In this document: positions 1 to 9,438 of the stretch, one piece after another
How the letters are laid out: the number at the start of each line of letters is the position of its first letter
How positions within the stretch are numbered: position 1 is the stretch's first letter
NCBI RefSeq assembly: GCF_004104055.1
Contig: NZ_QOVJ01000005.1
Location: 160,691-224,690, forward strand
DNA: 64,000 nucleotides
Origin: Leeuwenhoekiella aestuarii
GTDB lineage: Bacteria > Bacteroidota > Bacteroidia > Flavobacteriales > Flavobacteriaceae
Direction: 5' to 3'
The notes under the pieces: model-generated
What the model was told of the DNA's origin: nothing
Databases searched by the model: none
The model's input: the letters and a program-made list of their open reading frames with translations, nothing else
Position numbers and translations under genes: made by a program

Positions 1-729
1 GTAAACAGCATCTCCTAGAGGAATAATAAAAAAAGTAGCTTTTAAAGCTTGAGTTAATTGGAGTTCAGGAGCATAAATATCAATATACTCCCCTTTATTA
101 CCCACTAACGGAAGCTTATTAAAAAAAGGATTGTCTTTAACACCAAATCCTTCGGCGAAAACGATACGTTTTGTTTTAATGTTTTGATATTCAATTTCAA
201 CTTCTGAATTGAATTCGATTTTATCATAATGAAAAGTCTCTTGCTCATAAGAATGATTTTTAGTTAGGTAATTCTTATAAGTATCCAAAAGCTTTGAAAT
301 ATCTATGCGAACCGTCTCTTTCACCTCTCCTGCCTGAAGTTGAGCATTGACCATTTCAGAAATATCTGATTTTAATTCCGGCTTTAAAAACCGCTCTAGA
401 CCCGGTTTATCTGAAGCCTCAAACCAGTTATTTTGATCTTCTGCCGAAGAAAAAATTTTATAGACAGGTATCTCTGTCACCGCATTTAATCCCAATTTTG
501 CATCCAGTCTTCTAAAATATGACTTAGCCAAGTCAAATTGTTCTTCACCCTGCCAAGGAAGTGTATAGCGTTTTAAAATCACGGGATTGATCAAACCTGC
601 CGCTACTCTGCTCGCAGCTTCAATCTGCTTATCTATAACAAAAAACGATTTTTGATGCTGTTCTAACTTATCACAAAAAGCCATCCCGGCCAGTCCTAAA
701 CCTACTACTAAATAATCAACCTCTTTCAT
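1..729 (-). CDS. FAD-dependent oxidoreductase, 5' part only
   Basis: The frame is open from an ATG at 729 to the window edge, so 243 codons are present and the C-terminus is missing. Residues 6-20 carry a Rossmann dinucleotide-binding start (hydrophobic strand, then GLGLAG), followed by an acidic residue at the end of the second strand (VIDK), as in D-amino-acid-oxidase-type FAD enzymes. Near residue 200 a second FAD-fold stretch (KTKRIVFAEGFG) is visible. The substrate cannot be read from the sequence. It lies downstream of gldN in the same direction but is separated from it by a strong terminator hairpin, so it is probably transcribed on its own. Family call is firm; specific function is unknown. 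Confidence 0.75.
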   Translation of the reverse strand, partial: MKEVDYLVVGLGLAGMAFCDKLEQHQKSFFVIDKQIEAASRVAAGLINPVILKRYTLPWQGEEQFDLAKSYFRRLDAKLGLNAVTEIPVYKIFSSAEDQNNWFEASDKPGLERFLKPELKSDISEMVNAQLQAGEVKETVRIDISKLLDTYKNYLTKNHSYEQETFHYDKIEFNSEVEIEYQNIKTKRIVFAEGFGVKDNPFFNKLPLVGNKGEYIDIYAPELQLTQALKATFFIIPLGDAVY

Positions 730-744
730 TCCGTAAAAATAGCG

Positions 745-775
745 TATAAAAAAACGCCTTTAAAAAAGGCGTTTT
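745..775 (-). terminator. Rho-independent terminator of the gld operon
   Basis: An 11-bp perfect stem (751-761 with 765-775, 3-nt loop) built on the core ACGCC/GGCGT is followed, reading the minus strand, by a run of T. It sits 24 bp past the gldN stop and just before the oxidoreductase gene. The right flank is also T-rich, so it may work weakly in both directions. Confidence 0.85.
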
Positions 776-798
776 AGTTTTATTCTAAATGAAATCTT

Positions 799-1686
799 TT
801 AATAATTCCACATATCAATTTCAAAATTACGTATCTGCTCTTTGATGCGCTGTGATTCTAACAACTGCATCATAGCATTATCTGCAATATATTCTTTAAC
901 CTCACGATCGCCTTGTATATTATCTACCTGATAAATAACACCGTTGAATCTTCTCGAATTCAACAAGTGATCAAAGGATAAGGGTTGCGCAGAATTCTGT
1001 GGGTTAAACACCTTAGCTTCGTGCAAAATATCACGAGCTGTAGGATACCACACCCAGAATAAAGGAACCATAACCGGATCTTCATCATCTATAAAGTTAA
1101 CATCTGGAGCTACTGGAGCAAGACCTATTAAACGATATTTTAATTCGCCCTGACGCTTATCAAAATACCAGTAGCCACGAATCCAATACTGCTCAATGTC
1201 TGCAGCAGAAATATCTCTTCTGTCAATATATTGCTCATCTACTTCGTAACCTGCATTGATTTGCTCAATACCTAAATCTGTCGTATCTACACGAGACATT
1301 GCAGCAGAAATATCTTCTAAAGCTATTTTATCATTAAAGTATGAATCTGCATAAATATCAAGTTTACCCTCTTTTATGTTTTTAACTAAAACATCGTACA
1401 AAGGTTTACGATCTGACCCTATATTAGGATCTACCGGGTAATATAGCGGAAAATTAACACGCTCATCAAGATCTATGATCTCCCACGTGTTTTTACCCCA
1501 AAGTACATCACGGCTATCTACATAACCATAAGGAAGCGGTTTATCATTGTCAAGCTCAATCTGCTCCTCCGTTTTTTCATACATTTCATCTGGCATTTTT
1601 GCATTTAGAATATTAGTTTGAGCACATGCAGTCAAACCTATAATCATCATACAAAAAACACTAAACGTTTGCTTCTGGCTTTTCAT
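799..1686 (-). CDS. gldN: Gliding motility / type IX secretion protein GldN
   Basis: GldN is a periplasmic component of the type IX secretion system that, with lipoprotein GldK, forms rings under the outer membrane. The product has 295 residues, close to the family length. The N-terminus is a signal peptide (basic start, hydrophobic residues 9-20, then ACAQ), and the body shows the family's aromatic stretches (YWIRGYWYFDKR near 165-176, and FWVWYP near 210). It is the last gene of gldK-L-M-N with an 11-bp gap to gldM and a terminator directly behind it. Identification rests on sequence character plus the invariant gene order. Confidence 0.93.
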   Translation of the reverse strand: MKSQKQTFSVFCMMIIGLTACAQTNILNAKMPDEMYEKTEEQIELDNDKPLPYGYVDSRDVLWGKNTWEIIDLDERVNFPLYYPVDPNIGSDRKPLYDVLVKNIKEGKLDIYADSYFNDKIALEDISAAMSRVDTTDLGIEQINAGYEVDEQYIDRRDISAADIEQYWIRGYWYFDKRQGELKYRLIGLAPVAPDVNFIDDEDPVMVPLFWVWYPTARDILHEAKVFNPQNSAQPLSFDHLLNSRRFNGVIYQVDNIQGDREVKEYIADNAMMQLLESQRIKEQIRNFEIDMWNY

Positions 1687-1697
1687 ACTTCATTTAT

Positions 1698-3230
1698 TTA
1701 ATTAGTAAGCTCAATAAGAACAGGAGAGACTTTCTTAAGTCTGTAACTGCTATTACCAGCTATACTCGCACTGATATCAAATATCTGTACTGTAGATCCT
1801 CGTTGCGCTCTTCTTAAAACATCTTTAGCACGCGAGTCTAATTTGTTTCCACTCACCTGAACAGTTGGCTGTCCCGGCACATTAAATTTGAATCCTGTAA
1901 CTCTAAGGTCTAAGTCAAAATCAAAATCAGGTAAATCTGCTCCTACAGTAGATATCTCTAACGAATTGCGTTGCATTTTTAGTATACCATCTTCTCCACG
2001 AACTGTACCTGTAGGACTTGGTATGTCTTTAATACGGAATTGCTTAGAATCACTAACCTTAGAACCATCTGCTAAAGTACCCGAAACACTAATAGTAACC
2101 TCACGCCCTGTGCCAGGATTCATCGTATAACTACTTCCTGACCCTTTTGATAAGCCTGGAGCACTCGCACTTACATTATTATCAGCTACTCCTGCAAAAC
2201 TAATGGTCATGGGGTTTGCAACACCACGGTAAACAACATTCATTTTATCTGCTGAAATAGTAGCCGAGTTCGGTTTGTTGATTACAGCATATTCACTATT
2301 AATAGGAATAGACTTAGGCTCGCCATCTTCTGTATAAACTAATTCTCCGGTAATCTTGCGCGTACCTACATTACCTGCAGGAAAATCTAAAACTACCTGA
2401 CCAGCTTGTAAATTATCCACTTCAGTACCGTTGATAATTACTTTATCAAAATTTAATGAGTTATCAAAACGACCTAAAACTACTTTTCCTTTAAAGCTTT
2501 CACCTGAGAAAAATGCAGTTTTTTCAGGTATCACGATGGCCTCGTAATTACTTAACGAAACATCTTTACTCAACTGACCCTGTAATAATGATGAGTAAAC
2601 TTCAGACTCAGCTGTTCTTACATCATTTTGCATCTGTGTAAAACGCGTAATTGAAGCTGCAAGTGGATACCCTTCAAAATTATAACGCAGCCAAGCAATT
2701 TCTTTACCATCTTTATTCGTTTGTGGCTCTACTGCAAATGTACGTTCTATAATAGCACTTACTTCGCTAAATTCTGGACCTAATGCTTCTTTCATTTCAG
2801 CTTTATAGGTTGCAATTTCATCTAAAAAAGCTTCCCCTTTCTTAGTATAGCGATCGCCAGTAAACCAACGCTCATCCAAAACAGCTGTTTTATCAAGGTT
2901 TGCATAACTACTGGTATCAATACCTTCAGTCAAGGTATCTTTGATGCTTGCTAAATACTGATAAAATTCATCAGAAATTTTCTTTACACGCTCAGCTTTA
3001 CCTAATAAAGGTTCGTATTTAGCCGGCTGTTCTAAAGCTTTAGCTTCTAAGCCTGCCATTGCTAATTGATTTTCATCAGCTAATCTCGAATTAGAACTTG
3101 TAAACTTAAGGTCAAATATTTTAAATGCATTTAAAATCTCTTTATCTACATTCATTGCAATCATTGCAATAAAAACTAGATACATAAGATTAATCATTTT
3201 CTGTCTTGGGGACTGTGTTCCTCCTGCCAT
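1698..3230 (-). CDS. gldM: Gliding motility / T9SS motor protein GldM
   Basis: GldM pairs with GldL as the inner-membrane motor that powers gliding and type IX secretion; its large periplasmic part reaches toward the GldK/GldN rings. The start MAGGTQSPRQKMINLMYLVF is the usual family N-terminus: a short cytoplasmic tail, then one membrane helix at about residues 13-33. The remaining 470 residues are periplasmic, with helical sequence first and beta-rich repeats after about residue 225, matching the known multi-domain rod. Length 510 is typical. The gap to gldL is 47 bp. Confidence 0.96.
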   Translation of the reverse strand: MAGGTQSPRQKMINLMYLVFIAMIAMNVDKEILNAFKIFDLKFTSSNSRLADENQLAMAGLEAKALEQPAKYEPLLGKAERVKKISDEFYQYLASIKDTLTEGIDTSSYANLDKTAVLDERWFTGDRYTKKGEAFLDEIATYKAEMKEALGPEFSEVSAIIERTFAVEPQTNKDGKEIAWLRYNFEGYPLAASITRFTQMQNDVRTAESEVYSSLLQGQLSKDVSLSNYEAIVIPEKTAFFSGESFKGKVVLGRFDNSLNFDKVIINGTEVDNLQAGQVVLDFPAGNVGTRKITGELVYTEDGEPKSIPINSEYAVINKPNSATISADKMNVVYRGVANPMTISFAGVADNNVSASAPGLSKGSGSSYTMNPGTGREVTISVSGTLADGSKVSDSKQFRIKDIPSPTGTVRGEDGILKMQRNSLEISTVGADLPDFDFDLDLRVTGFKFNVPGQPTVQVSGNKLDSRAKDVLRRAQRGSTVQIFDISASIAGNSSYRLKKVSPVLIELTN

Positions 3231-3277
3231 AATGCTATTTTTTCTACTGAATTAAAAATTTGGGCTCTGTAATTCAG

Positions 3278-3919
3278 TTAGCGCTTATTCATTGCAGAAA
3301 GCATTCCACCGTAAACACCGTTTAAAGAAGAAAGGTTTGTTGCGAGACTTTCCATTTGTTCTTTAAGCTTACCGGCATTACTCGCTACTTCATTATTTAT
3401 TTCAGCCTGACGACCTGCAGTTTCTACCTGTACTTTGTAAAGACTATTTAAAGATTCTAGTTGTGCTGCGGCAAGTGCCATTTCCTGGCTGTATTTTTTT
3501 GTAGAATTCATTGCCTCAGCAGTTGGAGCCATGCCTTTTGCTGCGCCCTCAAAACTGCGAATACTCGTACTTAAGCTACTCATTAATTCAGAATCAATAC
3601 GCGCATCTTTAAGCATTGCATCCAATTTTTCTGAAAGCAATCCTTTAGCTTCAGTTAATTCCTCTTGCTTTTTTTGCTTAGGAACCACTGCCGAAGTATC
3701 ACCAGCTAATTCTGGATATACTAATGACCAATCTAATTCTTGTGAAGGTCTTTCAAAAGCTGAATAACCAAAAACTAAGGCCTCTACAACCATACCTAAG
3801 GTTAGGATTTCAGATCCATAAGGCCAGTGCTGAATTTTAAATAAAGCTCCAACAATTACTACTGCTGCTCCTAGACCGTAAATCATGTTAGTTACAGAAA
3901 TGCTTCCTTTTTTTGCCAT
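3278..3919 (-). CDS. gldL: Gliding motility / T9SS motor protein GldL
   Basis: GldL forms the membrane core of the GldLM proton-driven motor. Two membrane helices are visible, at about residues 12-28 and 36-54, with the short HWPYGS link between them. Glu46 lies inside the second helix (VVEALVF) and by position corresponds to the functionally critical membrane glutamate of Flavobacterium johnsoniae GldL. The C-terminal 130 residues are hydrophilic, rich in Ala, Glu and Lys and predicted helical or coiled-coil, as expected for the cytoplasmic part. The 213-residue length and position between gldK and gldM are standard. Confidence 0.95.
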   Translation of the reverse strand: MAKKGSISVTNMIYGLGAAVVIVGALFKIQHWPYGSEILTLGMVVEALVFGYSAFERPSQELDWSLVYPELAGDTSAVVPKQKKQEELTEAKGLLSEKLDAMLKDARIDSELMSSLSTSIRSFEGAAKGMAPTAEAMNSTKKYSQEMALAAAQLESLNSLYKVQVETAGRQAEINNEVASNAGKLKEQMESLATNLSSLNGVYGGMLSAMNKR

Positions 3920-3985
3920 TTTAATAGATTTTTTGTTTTGTGAAATTAGGTTAAGTATATATTTGGGGAAATATAATAAGGGGGA

Positions 3986-5359
3986 TTAACGACGCGAAGG
4001 TCCGTTTCTCATGTTGACATCCTGATCTACACCAAGATAATCCTGCACAGTTCTAAAGCCGATATAACTACGAGCAGAATCTGCATACTCATAATCTCTA
4101 GTACTTACCTGAATTAAGTAAGCAACATCTTTCCAAGAACCACCACGCACAACTTTTCGAGCATTTTTAGTATCATTAACATTAGGATTCATTGTTGAAA
4201 CATATTCATAAGCATTGGGATCATATGAAGACCCCACCCATTCTGCAACATTACCAGCCATATTATAAAGATCATAATCATTAGGCTCATAAGAATCTGC
4301 TTCTACGGTATAAAGCGCTTGATCTGCGGCATAGTCACCCCGCAAGGGCTTAAAGTTTGCCATAAAACAACCTCGGTCATTTTTAGTATATGGCCCACCC
4401 CAAGGGTAGGTTGCACTTTCTAAACCACCGCGAGCAGCATATTCCCATTCAGCCTCACTAGGAAGTCTAAAACGGTTAACCAATTCTTGACCGCGTTCTT
4501 TTTTATAAGAGTTTTTATTATCTGTACGCCATTGGCAAAAAGCTTTTGCCTGTTGCCAGCTCACACCTACAACCGGATAATCATCATAAGCACTATGCCA
4601 GAAGTAATCATTATGCATAGGCTCATTATATGAGTATGCAAAGTCTTTAATCCACACCGTTGTATCTGGATAAATCTTAGTTTCTTCAGTAATTATAAAA
4701 TCTTTACGAGAGCCTTTCTTCTGCCGGGCAGCAGCTTCCATATCAAGATATTTATACTTAAAAACAAGCTTTTCTACATCAACAGTTCGCTGACCATTAT
4801 ACGCTTCTTCTAATGGAATATACATCGTATCCATTACCGAAACATAATACTCGTCAGGATAATCCATAGGATCCTCAATAAGGTCTATGTCCCAATTGAG
4901 TTTTCGATCACTGTAATCATCACTTAGACTATAGTAATTATCATACATATACTGCTCGTAAGGAGTCATATTGTCTGGATCATAATCCACAAATGCATAA
5001 TCACCTATACCCCCTGAACCGGGCGTTTCTCCCATTAGATCAGCTTCAATAGCAAGACGCGCACGTGTAACTGAATCACGAACCCATTTCACAAATTGTC
5101 TATACTCTGAATTGGTGATTTCGGTCTCGTCCATGTAGAAAGAGCGGACGGTTACCGTTTTCGTTGGAGCATTCTTGATGGCAGCAATATCATCATCACT
5201 TTTACCCATTATAAAAGCCCCACCAGACACAAGTGTCATACCGTAGGGTTTTTCTGGATTCCATTTTTTGCCTTTTACTCCCACAAGTTCGCCACGATCA
5301 TTGCGACCACAACTAACTAATAAGCTTACCATCGCAATAAATGCAATAAACTTCTTCAT
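3986..5359 (-). CDS. gldK: Gliding motility lipoprotein GldK (T9SS ring)
   Basis: GldK is an outer-membrane-associated lipoprotein that makes the periplasmic rings of the type IX system with GldN. The N-terminus has a lipoprotein signal ending LLVSC (lipidated Cys17). The rest is a formylglycine-generating-enzyme (SUMF1) fold: it opens with a GGAFIMG-like strand near residue 46 and closes with AGNVAEW near 370 and a RGGSWKD near 408, all fold markers of the family. GldK proteins use this fold structurally, and no catalytic role is implied. It is the first gene of the gld operon, with a candidate promoter just upstream at 5393-5423. Confidence 0.95.
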   Translation of the reverse strand: MKKFIAFIAMVSLLVSCGRNDRGELVGVKGKKWNPEKPYGMTLVSGGAFIMGKSDDDIAAIKNAPTKTVTVRSFYMDETEITNSEYRQFVKWVRDSVTRARLAIEADLMGETPGSGGIGDYAFVDYDPDNMTPYEQYMYDNYYSLSDDYSDRKLNWDIDLIEDPMDYPDEYYVSVMDTMYIPLEEAYNGQRTVDVEKLVFKYKYLDMEAAARQKKGSRKDFIITEETKIYPDTTVWIKDFAYSYNEPMHNDYFWHSAYDDYPVVGVSWQQAKAFCQWRTDNKNSYKKERGQELVNRFRLPSEAEWEYAARGGLESATYPWGGPYTKNDRGCFMANFKPLRGDYAADQALYTVEADSYEPNDYDLYNMAGNVAEWVGSSYDPNAYEYVSTMNPNVNDTKNARKVVRGGSWKDVAYLIQVSTRDYEYADSARSYIGFRTVQDYLGVDQDVNMRNGPSRR

Positions 5360-5392
5360 AGGTAAATTAGGTTAAATCTAGATTTGAGACAG

Positions 5393-5423
5393 TAAACCTA
5401 TCTATAAAAATGCTAAAAAGCAA
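5393..5423 (-). promoter_or_regulatory. Candidate Bacteroidota-type promoter of gldK
   Basis: Reading the minus strand, TTG (complement of 5421-5423) is followed after 20 nt by TAGGTTTA (complement of 5393-5400), one base off the TAnnTTTG box used by the primary sigma factor of Bacteroidota. The box lies 33 bp before the gldK start. Spacing and sequence fit; there is no experimental support. Confidence 0.45.
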
Positions 5424-5466
5424 TTTTTTGATAAAAATAACATTCAAACCCAAAAAGTTTTGTTAA

Positions 5467-6633
5467 TTATATTTCATTCTTACGCTTTGCCTTATACCAA
5501 CGCTCTGGAATCTCCTGATTACAAGCGTTCACGTAATCTGCTTGTGTGCAAGGTAATAACGTGTGTCGCTTTAATTTATTATTAGCACCCTCTAAGAAAG
5601 GAATTTCAATCCACCATCTTTCAGATTTTGTACTCTTGTAAAAGCTTAAAAGCTCATCTTCAACAGGTACGCTATAATGCAGAAATTCTGTATCCCGATC
5701 TGTAAGCGACTCTTTTATGCGGTAGTTTACACCTTCTACAAAGTACCAAATAAGCTGTGCTACTAATGCAGCTGCAGTCTCAGCTCGGCTTGCCAAAACA
5801 TATTCAAAAATCCCAAAAACACTCACACGATCACTTAATCCTGCATAACGTGTTATAGCACATGCCTCCCTTCCATTCAAACCATTTACACGCTCAGGAT
5901 GCATGTAACCCAAAACCTCAGCCTGTAAAGCAGAAAGATCTAAACTCACTACATCTGCATCCCGCATAACGGGTTCAACACTACTTAAATCTGAGGTAAT
6001 ATTACCCAGCCTAAACGAGTCAAAGAACAACTTTTCCATCAGGTCGATTTCCTCCTGACTGTTATAATACGTTTGATATGCTAAACTGGAATAATTAAAA
6101 AGGTTATAAGGCTGATCTACGATGATTTTCCCAACAAATGACTTATTTGTCATTGGCAAACTACTATCTCCCAAGTCAAAATCACCATCTACATTAACCA
6201 GGTTCACCATCTGATCCAATTCATCGTAAGCACGATACAGCGCATACGTTAAATCCTGAGAACCTCCTAAAATCACAGGAATGATATTGTTTTTAACTAA
6301 TTGAGCAACTATAGCTCTCAAAGCATATAATGTATCTGAAATACTTTCGCCCGCATCTAAATCACCCAAATCACCAATTGTCGCATGCCAATTACCCGGA
6401 AATAATTTGTATAACGCCTTACGTACCGAAGTAAAATCTACAGGAATATCAATTTGATCTACTGCCCCTCGATTTTCCCGGACTCCAATAATAGCTATCT
6501 GCAACTCTTCCAACTCCGGCAAACCATCTTGACGAGAGTGAATTTTAATCTGTGAAAACAAACTTTGTTCGTGCAATAAAGCGGCGTGAGCAATTACTGC
6601 ATCAGATACCGGAAGTAAATTTTCAAATGCCAT
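5467..6633 (-). CDS. Arginase/formimidoylglutamase-fold protein with degenerate metal site
   Basis: The 388-residue product belongs to the ureohydrolase (arginase, agmatinase, HutG) fold, and annotation pipelines commonly call such genes formimidoylglutamase. The three metal-ligand motifs are not intact. The usual GGDH is GGSQ at residues 123-126; the usual DAHxDxR region reads DGDFDLG at about 149-155; the usual SxDxDxxDP region reads SLDLSALQAE at 230-239. At least two histidine ligands and an aspartate are therefore lost, which argues against a two-manganese hydrolase. It is 3 bp downstream of topA and 107 bp upstream of gldK, and no other histidine-utilisation gene is near. I infer a non-catalytic or altered role; the hut name should not be applied. 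Confidence 0.75.
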   Translation of the reverse strand: MAFENLLPVSDAVIAHAALLHEQSLFSQIKIHSRQDGLPELEELQIAIIGVRENRGAVDQIDIPVDFTSVRKALYKLFPGNWHATIGDLGDLDAGESISDTLYALRAIVAQLVKNNIIPVILGGSQDLTYALYRAYDELDQMVNLVNVDGDFDLGDSSLPMTNKSFVGKIIVDQPYNLFNYSSLAYQTYYNSQEEIDLMEKLFFDSFRLGNITSDLSSVEPVMRDADVVSLDLSALQAEVLGYMHPERVNGLNGREACAITRYAGLSDRVSVFGIFEYVLASRAETAAALVAQLIWYFVEGVNYRIKESLTDRDTEFLHYSVPVEDELLSFYKSTKSERWWIEIPFLEGANNKLKRHTLLPCTQADYVNACNQEIPERWYKAKRKNEI

Positions 6634-6636
6634 GAA

Positions 6637-9159
6637 TTACTTCTTTTTTGCTGTTGTTTTTTTTCGAGTTGTTTTTTTGGCTGTAGTTTTTTTAGCCGCT
6701 TTTTTCTTAGGCTTCGGACCTTGTTTTTCTAAAATATCTTTCACCTCTTCTAAAGTGAGCTTTTGCGCATCTACCGTTTTAGGCAATTCTATTTTTACTT
6801 TTCCTTTTATAATATTAGAACGTCCCCAACGCGCTTTTTCGACACGTATTCCTTCTTCTTCAAAATTGTGAATAACCTTGTCACGCTCTTTTTGTTTTTT
6901 ATCTTCAATTAACTGAACAATATCTTCATCTGAAAGATTATCAAAGTCATACTTTTTATTGACATTGATAAAAATACCGTTCCACTTTAGATAAGGACCA
7001 AAACGCCCCACCCCTTTTTGCACAGGTAAATCTTCATAATGATAGATAGGAGCATCTGCTTTTTGCTTCTCCTTAATATATTCTACAGCTTCATCGTATT
7101 CCACTTCAAGAGGATCTCTTCCCTTAGGCAAAGAGACATAGGCTTTACCGAATTTCACATAAGGACCAAAACGTCCGTTATTCACCTGAACCTGCTCACC
7201 TTCAAACTCCCCTAAATCACGAGGAAGCTTAAACAAGTCCATAGCCTCTTCAAAAGTGATACTTTCCAATTGTTGATCTGGTAATAAGCCTGCAAATTGA
7301 GGCTTTTCCTCATCTTCAACAGAACCTATTTGCACCATTGCTCCGTACTTGCCTAAACGTACACTTACAGGCTTTCCTGATTTAGGATCTTTACCCAAAA
7401 CACGTTCCCCAACTTCGCGGTCTGCGTTTTCAGCAACATCTTTTACTTGAGGATGAAAGTCTTTATAAAAGTCTTTCATCATCTTAGTCCACTCCTCATT
7501 TCCTTCAGCGATCTCATCAAAATTCTCTTCGACTTTTGCTGTAAAGTTGTAGTCTAAAATGTTCTCAAAGTGATTGACCAAGAAGTCATTAACCACCATA
7601 CCTACATCTGTAGGCACAAGTTTTCCTTTATCAGAACCTACTTTTTCAGTAAGCTTTTCAGCTTTTACCGCTCCTTTTTTCAAAGTCAGCAAATCGTATT
7701 CTCGCTCTACCCCGTCTACATTTCCTTTCTCAATATATTTTCTATTCTGAATAGTCGTAATTGTAGGTGCATATGTTGACGGTCGCCCAATACCTAACTC
7801 TTCTAATTTCTTTACCAAAGATGCTTCAGTATATCTATAAGGCGCTCTTGTAAAACGCTCTGTTGCGGTTATCCAAAGATTATCTAAAGCCTCTCCTTCT
7901 TTCAATGGAGGCAGAATTCCGCTTTCTTCCTGATCTTCATCGTCAGTTCCTTCCAGATACACTTTTAAGAAACCATCAAATTTGATCACCTCACCATTTG
8001 CAGTAAAATTAGAAGGATGCTTTGAAGAAGCTATCTGCACATTCGTTCGCTCTAGCTTAGCTTCACTCATTTGAGAAGCAATCGCACGTTTCCAGATCAA
8101 CTCGTATAAACGAGCCTGATCGCGATCTATGCTTACACTATGTTTACTAAAATCTGTAGGTCTGATTGCTTCGTGAGCTTCCTGAGCTCCTTTACTCTTA
8201 CCTTTATAATTACGCTCTTGATGGTATTTCTCACCATATGCCGAAACAATCTCGTTAGCTGCTCCCTGTTTAGCATCCTGAGAAAGATTCACACTATCGG
8301 TTCTCATATACGTAATAAGTCCCGCTTCATATAATCGCTGAGCCATATTCATGGTCTTGCTCACCGAAAAGTATAGTTTACGTGCTGCCTCCTGCTGTAA
8401 TGTTGAAGTCGTAAACGGCGGTGCCGGATTTTTCTTAGCTGGTTTAGTAGTTAAAGCCTCAACCTTAAAAGTTGCATCAGCATTAGCTTCTAGAAATTCT
8501 TCTGCCTCTGTCTTAGTATCTAAATTTTTCGGAAGCTTTGCTTTTAAGGTTTTACCACCTGCATTAGCAAATTCTGCATCTACTCTAAAATAATCCTCTG
8601 TATTGAATGCTTGTATCTCGCGCTCTCGTTCAACAATAAGCCTTACAGAAACCGACTGTACACGCCCTGCAGAAAGACCTCCTTTTACTTTTCTCCAAAG
8701 AACCGGAGAAATCTCATACCCTACTAATCTATCTAAAACGCGACGCGCTTGCTGCGCATTAACCAAGTTGTAATCTATATCACGCGGACTTTCAATCGCT
8801 TTTAAAATTGCCTTCTTTGTAATTTCAGAAAAAACAATTCTTTTTGTTTTAGACTTGTCAAGTTTCAACTCTTCGGCTAAATGCCAGGCAATTGCTTCTC
8901 CCTCCCGGTCCTCATCACTTGCAAGCCATACTGTCTCTGCTTTGTTTGCTAAATCTCTCAGTTTTTTTACAACTGATTTCTTATCTTTATTAACTATATA
9001 TTTGGGCGAAAAATCACCTTCTACATCTACTCCAAGTTCTTTTGTTGGTAAATCTGCAATGTGACCAAAACTACTTTCTACCTTATAATCTTTCCCAAGA
9101 AATTTTTCTATAGTTTTTGCCTTTGCAGGTGACTCAACAATTACCAGATTTTTTGCCAT
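6637..9159 (-). CDS. topA: DNA topoisomerase I
   Basis: Type IA topoisomerase, which relaxes negatively supercoiled DNA through a transient 5'-phosphotyrosine. The start at 9159 is chosen because MAKNLVIVESPAKAKTIEKF is the canonical TopA N-terminus; an ATG 8 codons upstream (9183) only adds a non-homologous tail. The Toprim domain occupies the first ~120 residues (acidic DEDREGEAIAW motif), and the active-site tyrosine lies in the GLITYMRTDS motif near residue 285. Toward the C-terminus are several repeats with the FGPYxK core, and the protein ends in a Lys/Thr/Ala-rich basic tail typical of Bacteroidota TopA. It is the first gene of a minus-strand run with the arginase-fold gene. Confidence 0.97.
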   Translation of the reverse strand: MAKNLVIVESPAKAKTIEKFLGKDYKVESSFGHIADLPTKELGVDVEGDFSPKYIVNKDKKSVVKKLRDLANKAETVWLASDEDREGEAIAWHLAEELKLDKSKTKRIVFSEITKKAILKAIESPRDIDYNLVNAQQARRVLDRLVGYEISPVLWRKVKGGLSAGRVQSVSVRLIVEREREIQAFNTEDYFRVDAEFANAGGKTLKAKLPKNLDTKTEAEEFLEANADATFKVEALTTKPAKKNPAPPFTTSTLQQEAARKLYFSVSKTMNMAQRLYEAGLITYMRTDSVNLSQDAKQGAANEIVSAYGEKYHQERNYKGKSKGAQEAHEAIRPTDFSKHSVSIDRDQARLYELIWKRAIASQMSEAKLERTNVQIASSKHPSNFTANGEVIKFDGFLKVYLEGTDDEDQEESGILPPLKEGEALDNLWITATERFTRAPYRYTEASLVKKLEELGIGRPSTYAPTITTIQNRKYIEKGNVDGVEREYDLLTLKKGAVKAEKLTEKVGSDKGKLVPTDVGMVVNDFLVNHFENILDYNFTAKVEENFDEIAEGNEEWTKMMKDFYKDFHPQVKDVAENADREVGERVLGKDPKSGKPVSVRLGKYGAMVQIGSVEDEEKPQFAGLLPDQQLESITFEEAMDLFKLPRDLGEFEGEQVQVNNGRFGPYVKFGKAYVSLPKGRDPLEVEYDEAVEYIKEKQKADAPIYHYEDLPVQKGVGRFGPYLKWNGIFINVNKKYDFDNLSDEDIVQLIEDKKQKERDKVIHNFEEEGIRVEKARWGRSNIIKGKVKIELPKTVDAQKLTLEEVKDILEKQGPKPKKKAAKKTTAKKTTRKKTTAKKK

Positions 9160-9378
9160 ATTGCTTTTTTGAAAATTTGCCATAAATAGACCTCGACAAG
9201 TCTACGTTATTCTGACTTTAGATTCGCAAAAGTAGTAGAAAATTTATTATTGAGGCCTATAAAGCCATAACGACCGCATAGAAATCGTGGTTAAAGCCCC
9301 TGCTCCTAGTGGTTTATTCTACCATTAAATATCTCTTAAAATTCACAAAATCCTTTTTTAATTTCATCCTAATGACAC

Positions 9379-9409
9379 TTTGTCACAACATCTGTTAATC
9401 GTATCTTTG
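9379..9409 (+). promoter_or_regulatory. Bacteroidota sigma promoter of miaB
   Basis: TTTG at 9379-9382, a 19-nt spacer, then TATCTTTG at 9402-9409 match the Bacteroidota consensus TTTG-N19/20-TAnnTTTG exactly. Transcription would start near 9415, about 25 nt before the miaB start. It is one of the two best promoter matches in the window. Confidence 0.7.
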
Positions 9410-9438
9410 CGCACTATTTTTAGGTAGCAGTACGTATT

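Noticed and set aside
1888..2130. 80-codon plus-strand frame inside gldM
   Set aside because: It is antisense to a well-recognised gene and low in protein-like content.
5467..6633. Functional formimidoylglutamase (hutG) call
   Set aside because: The metal-ligand motifs are degenerate and no hut genes are near, so the gene symbol was not used.
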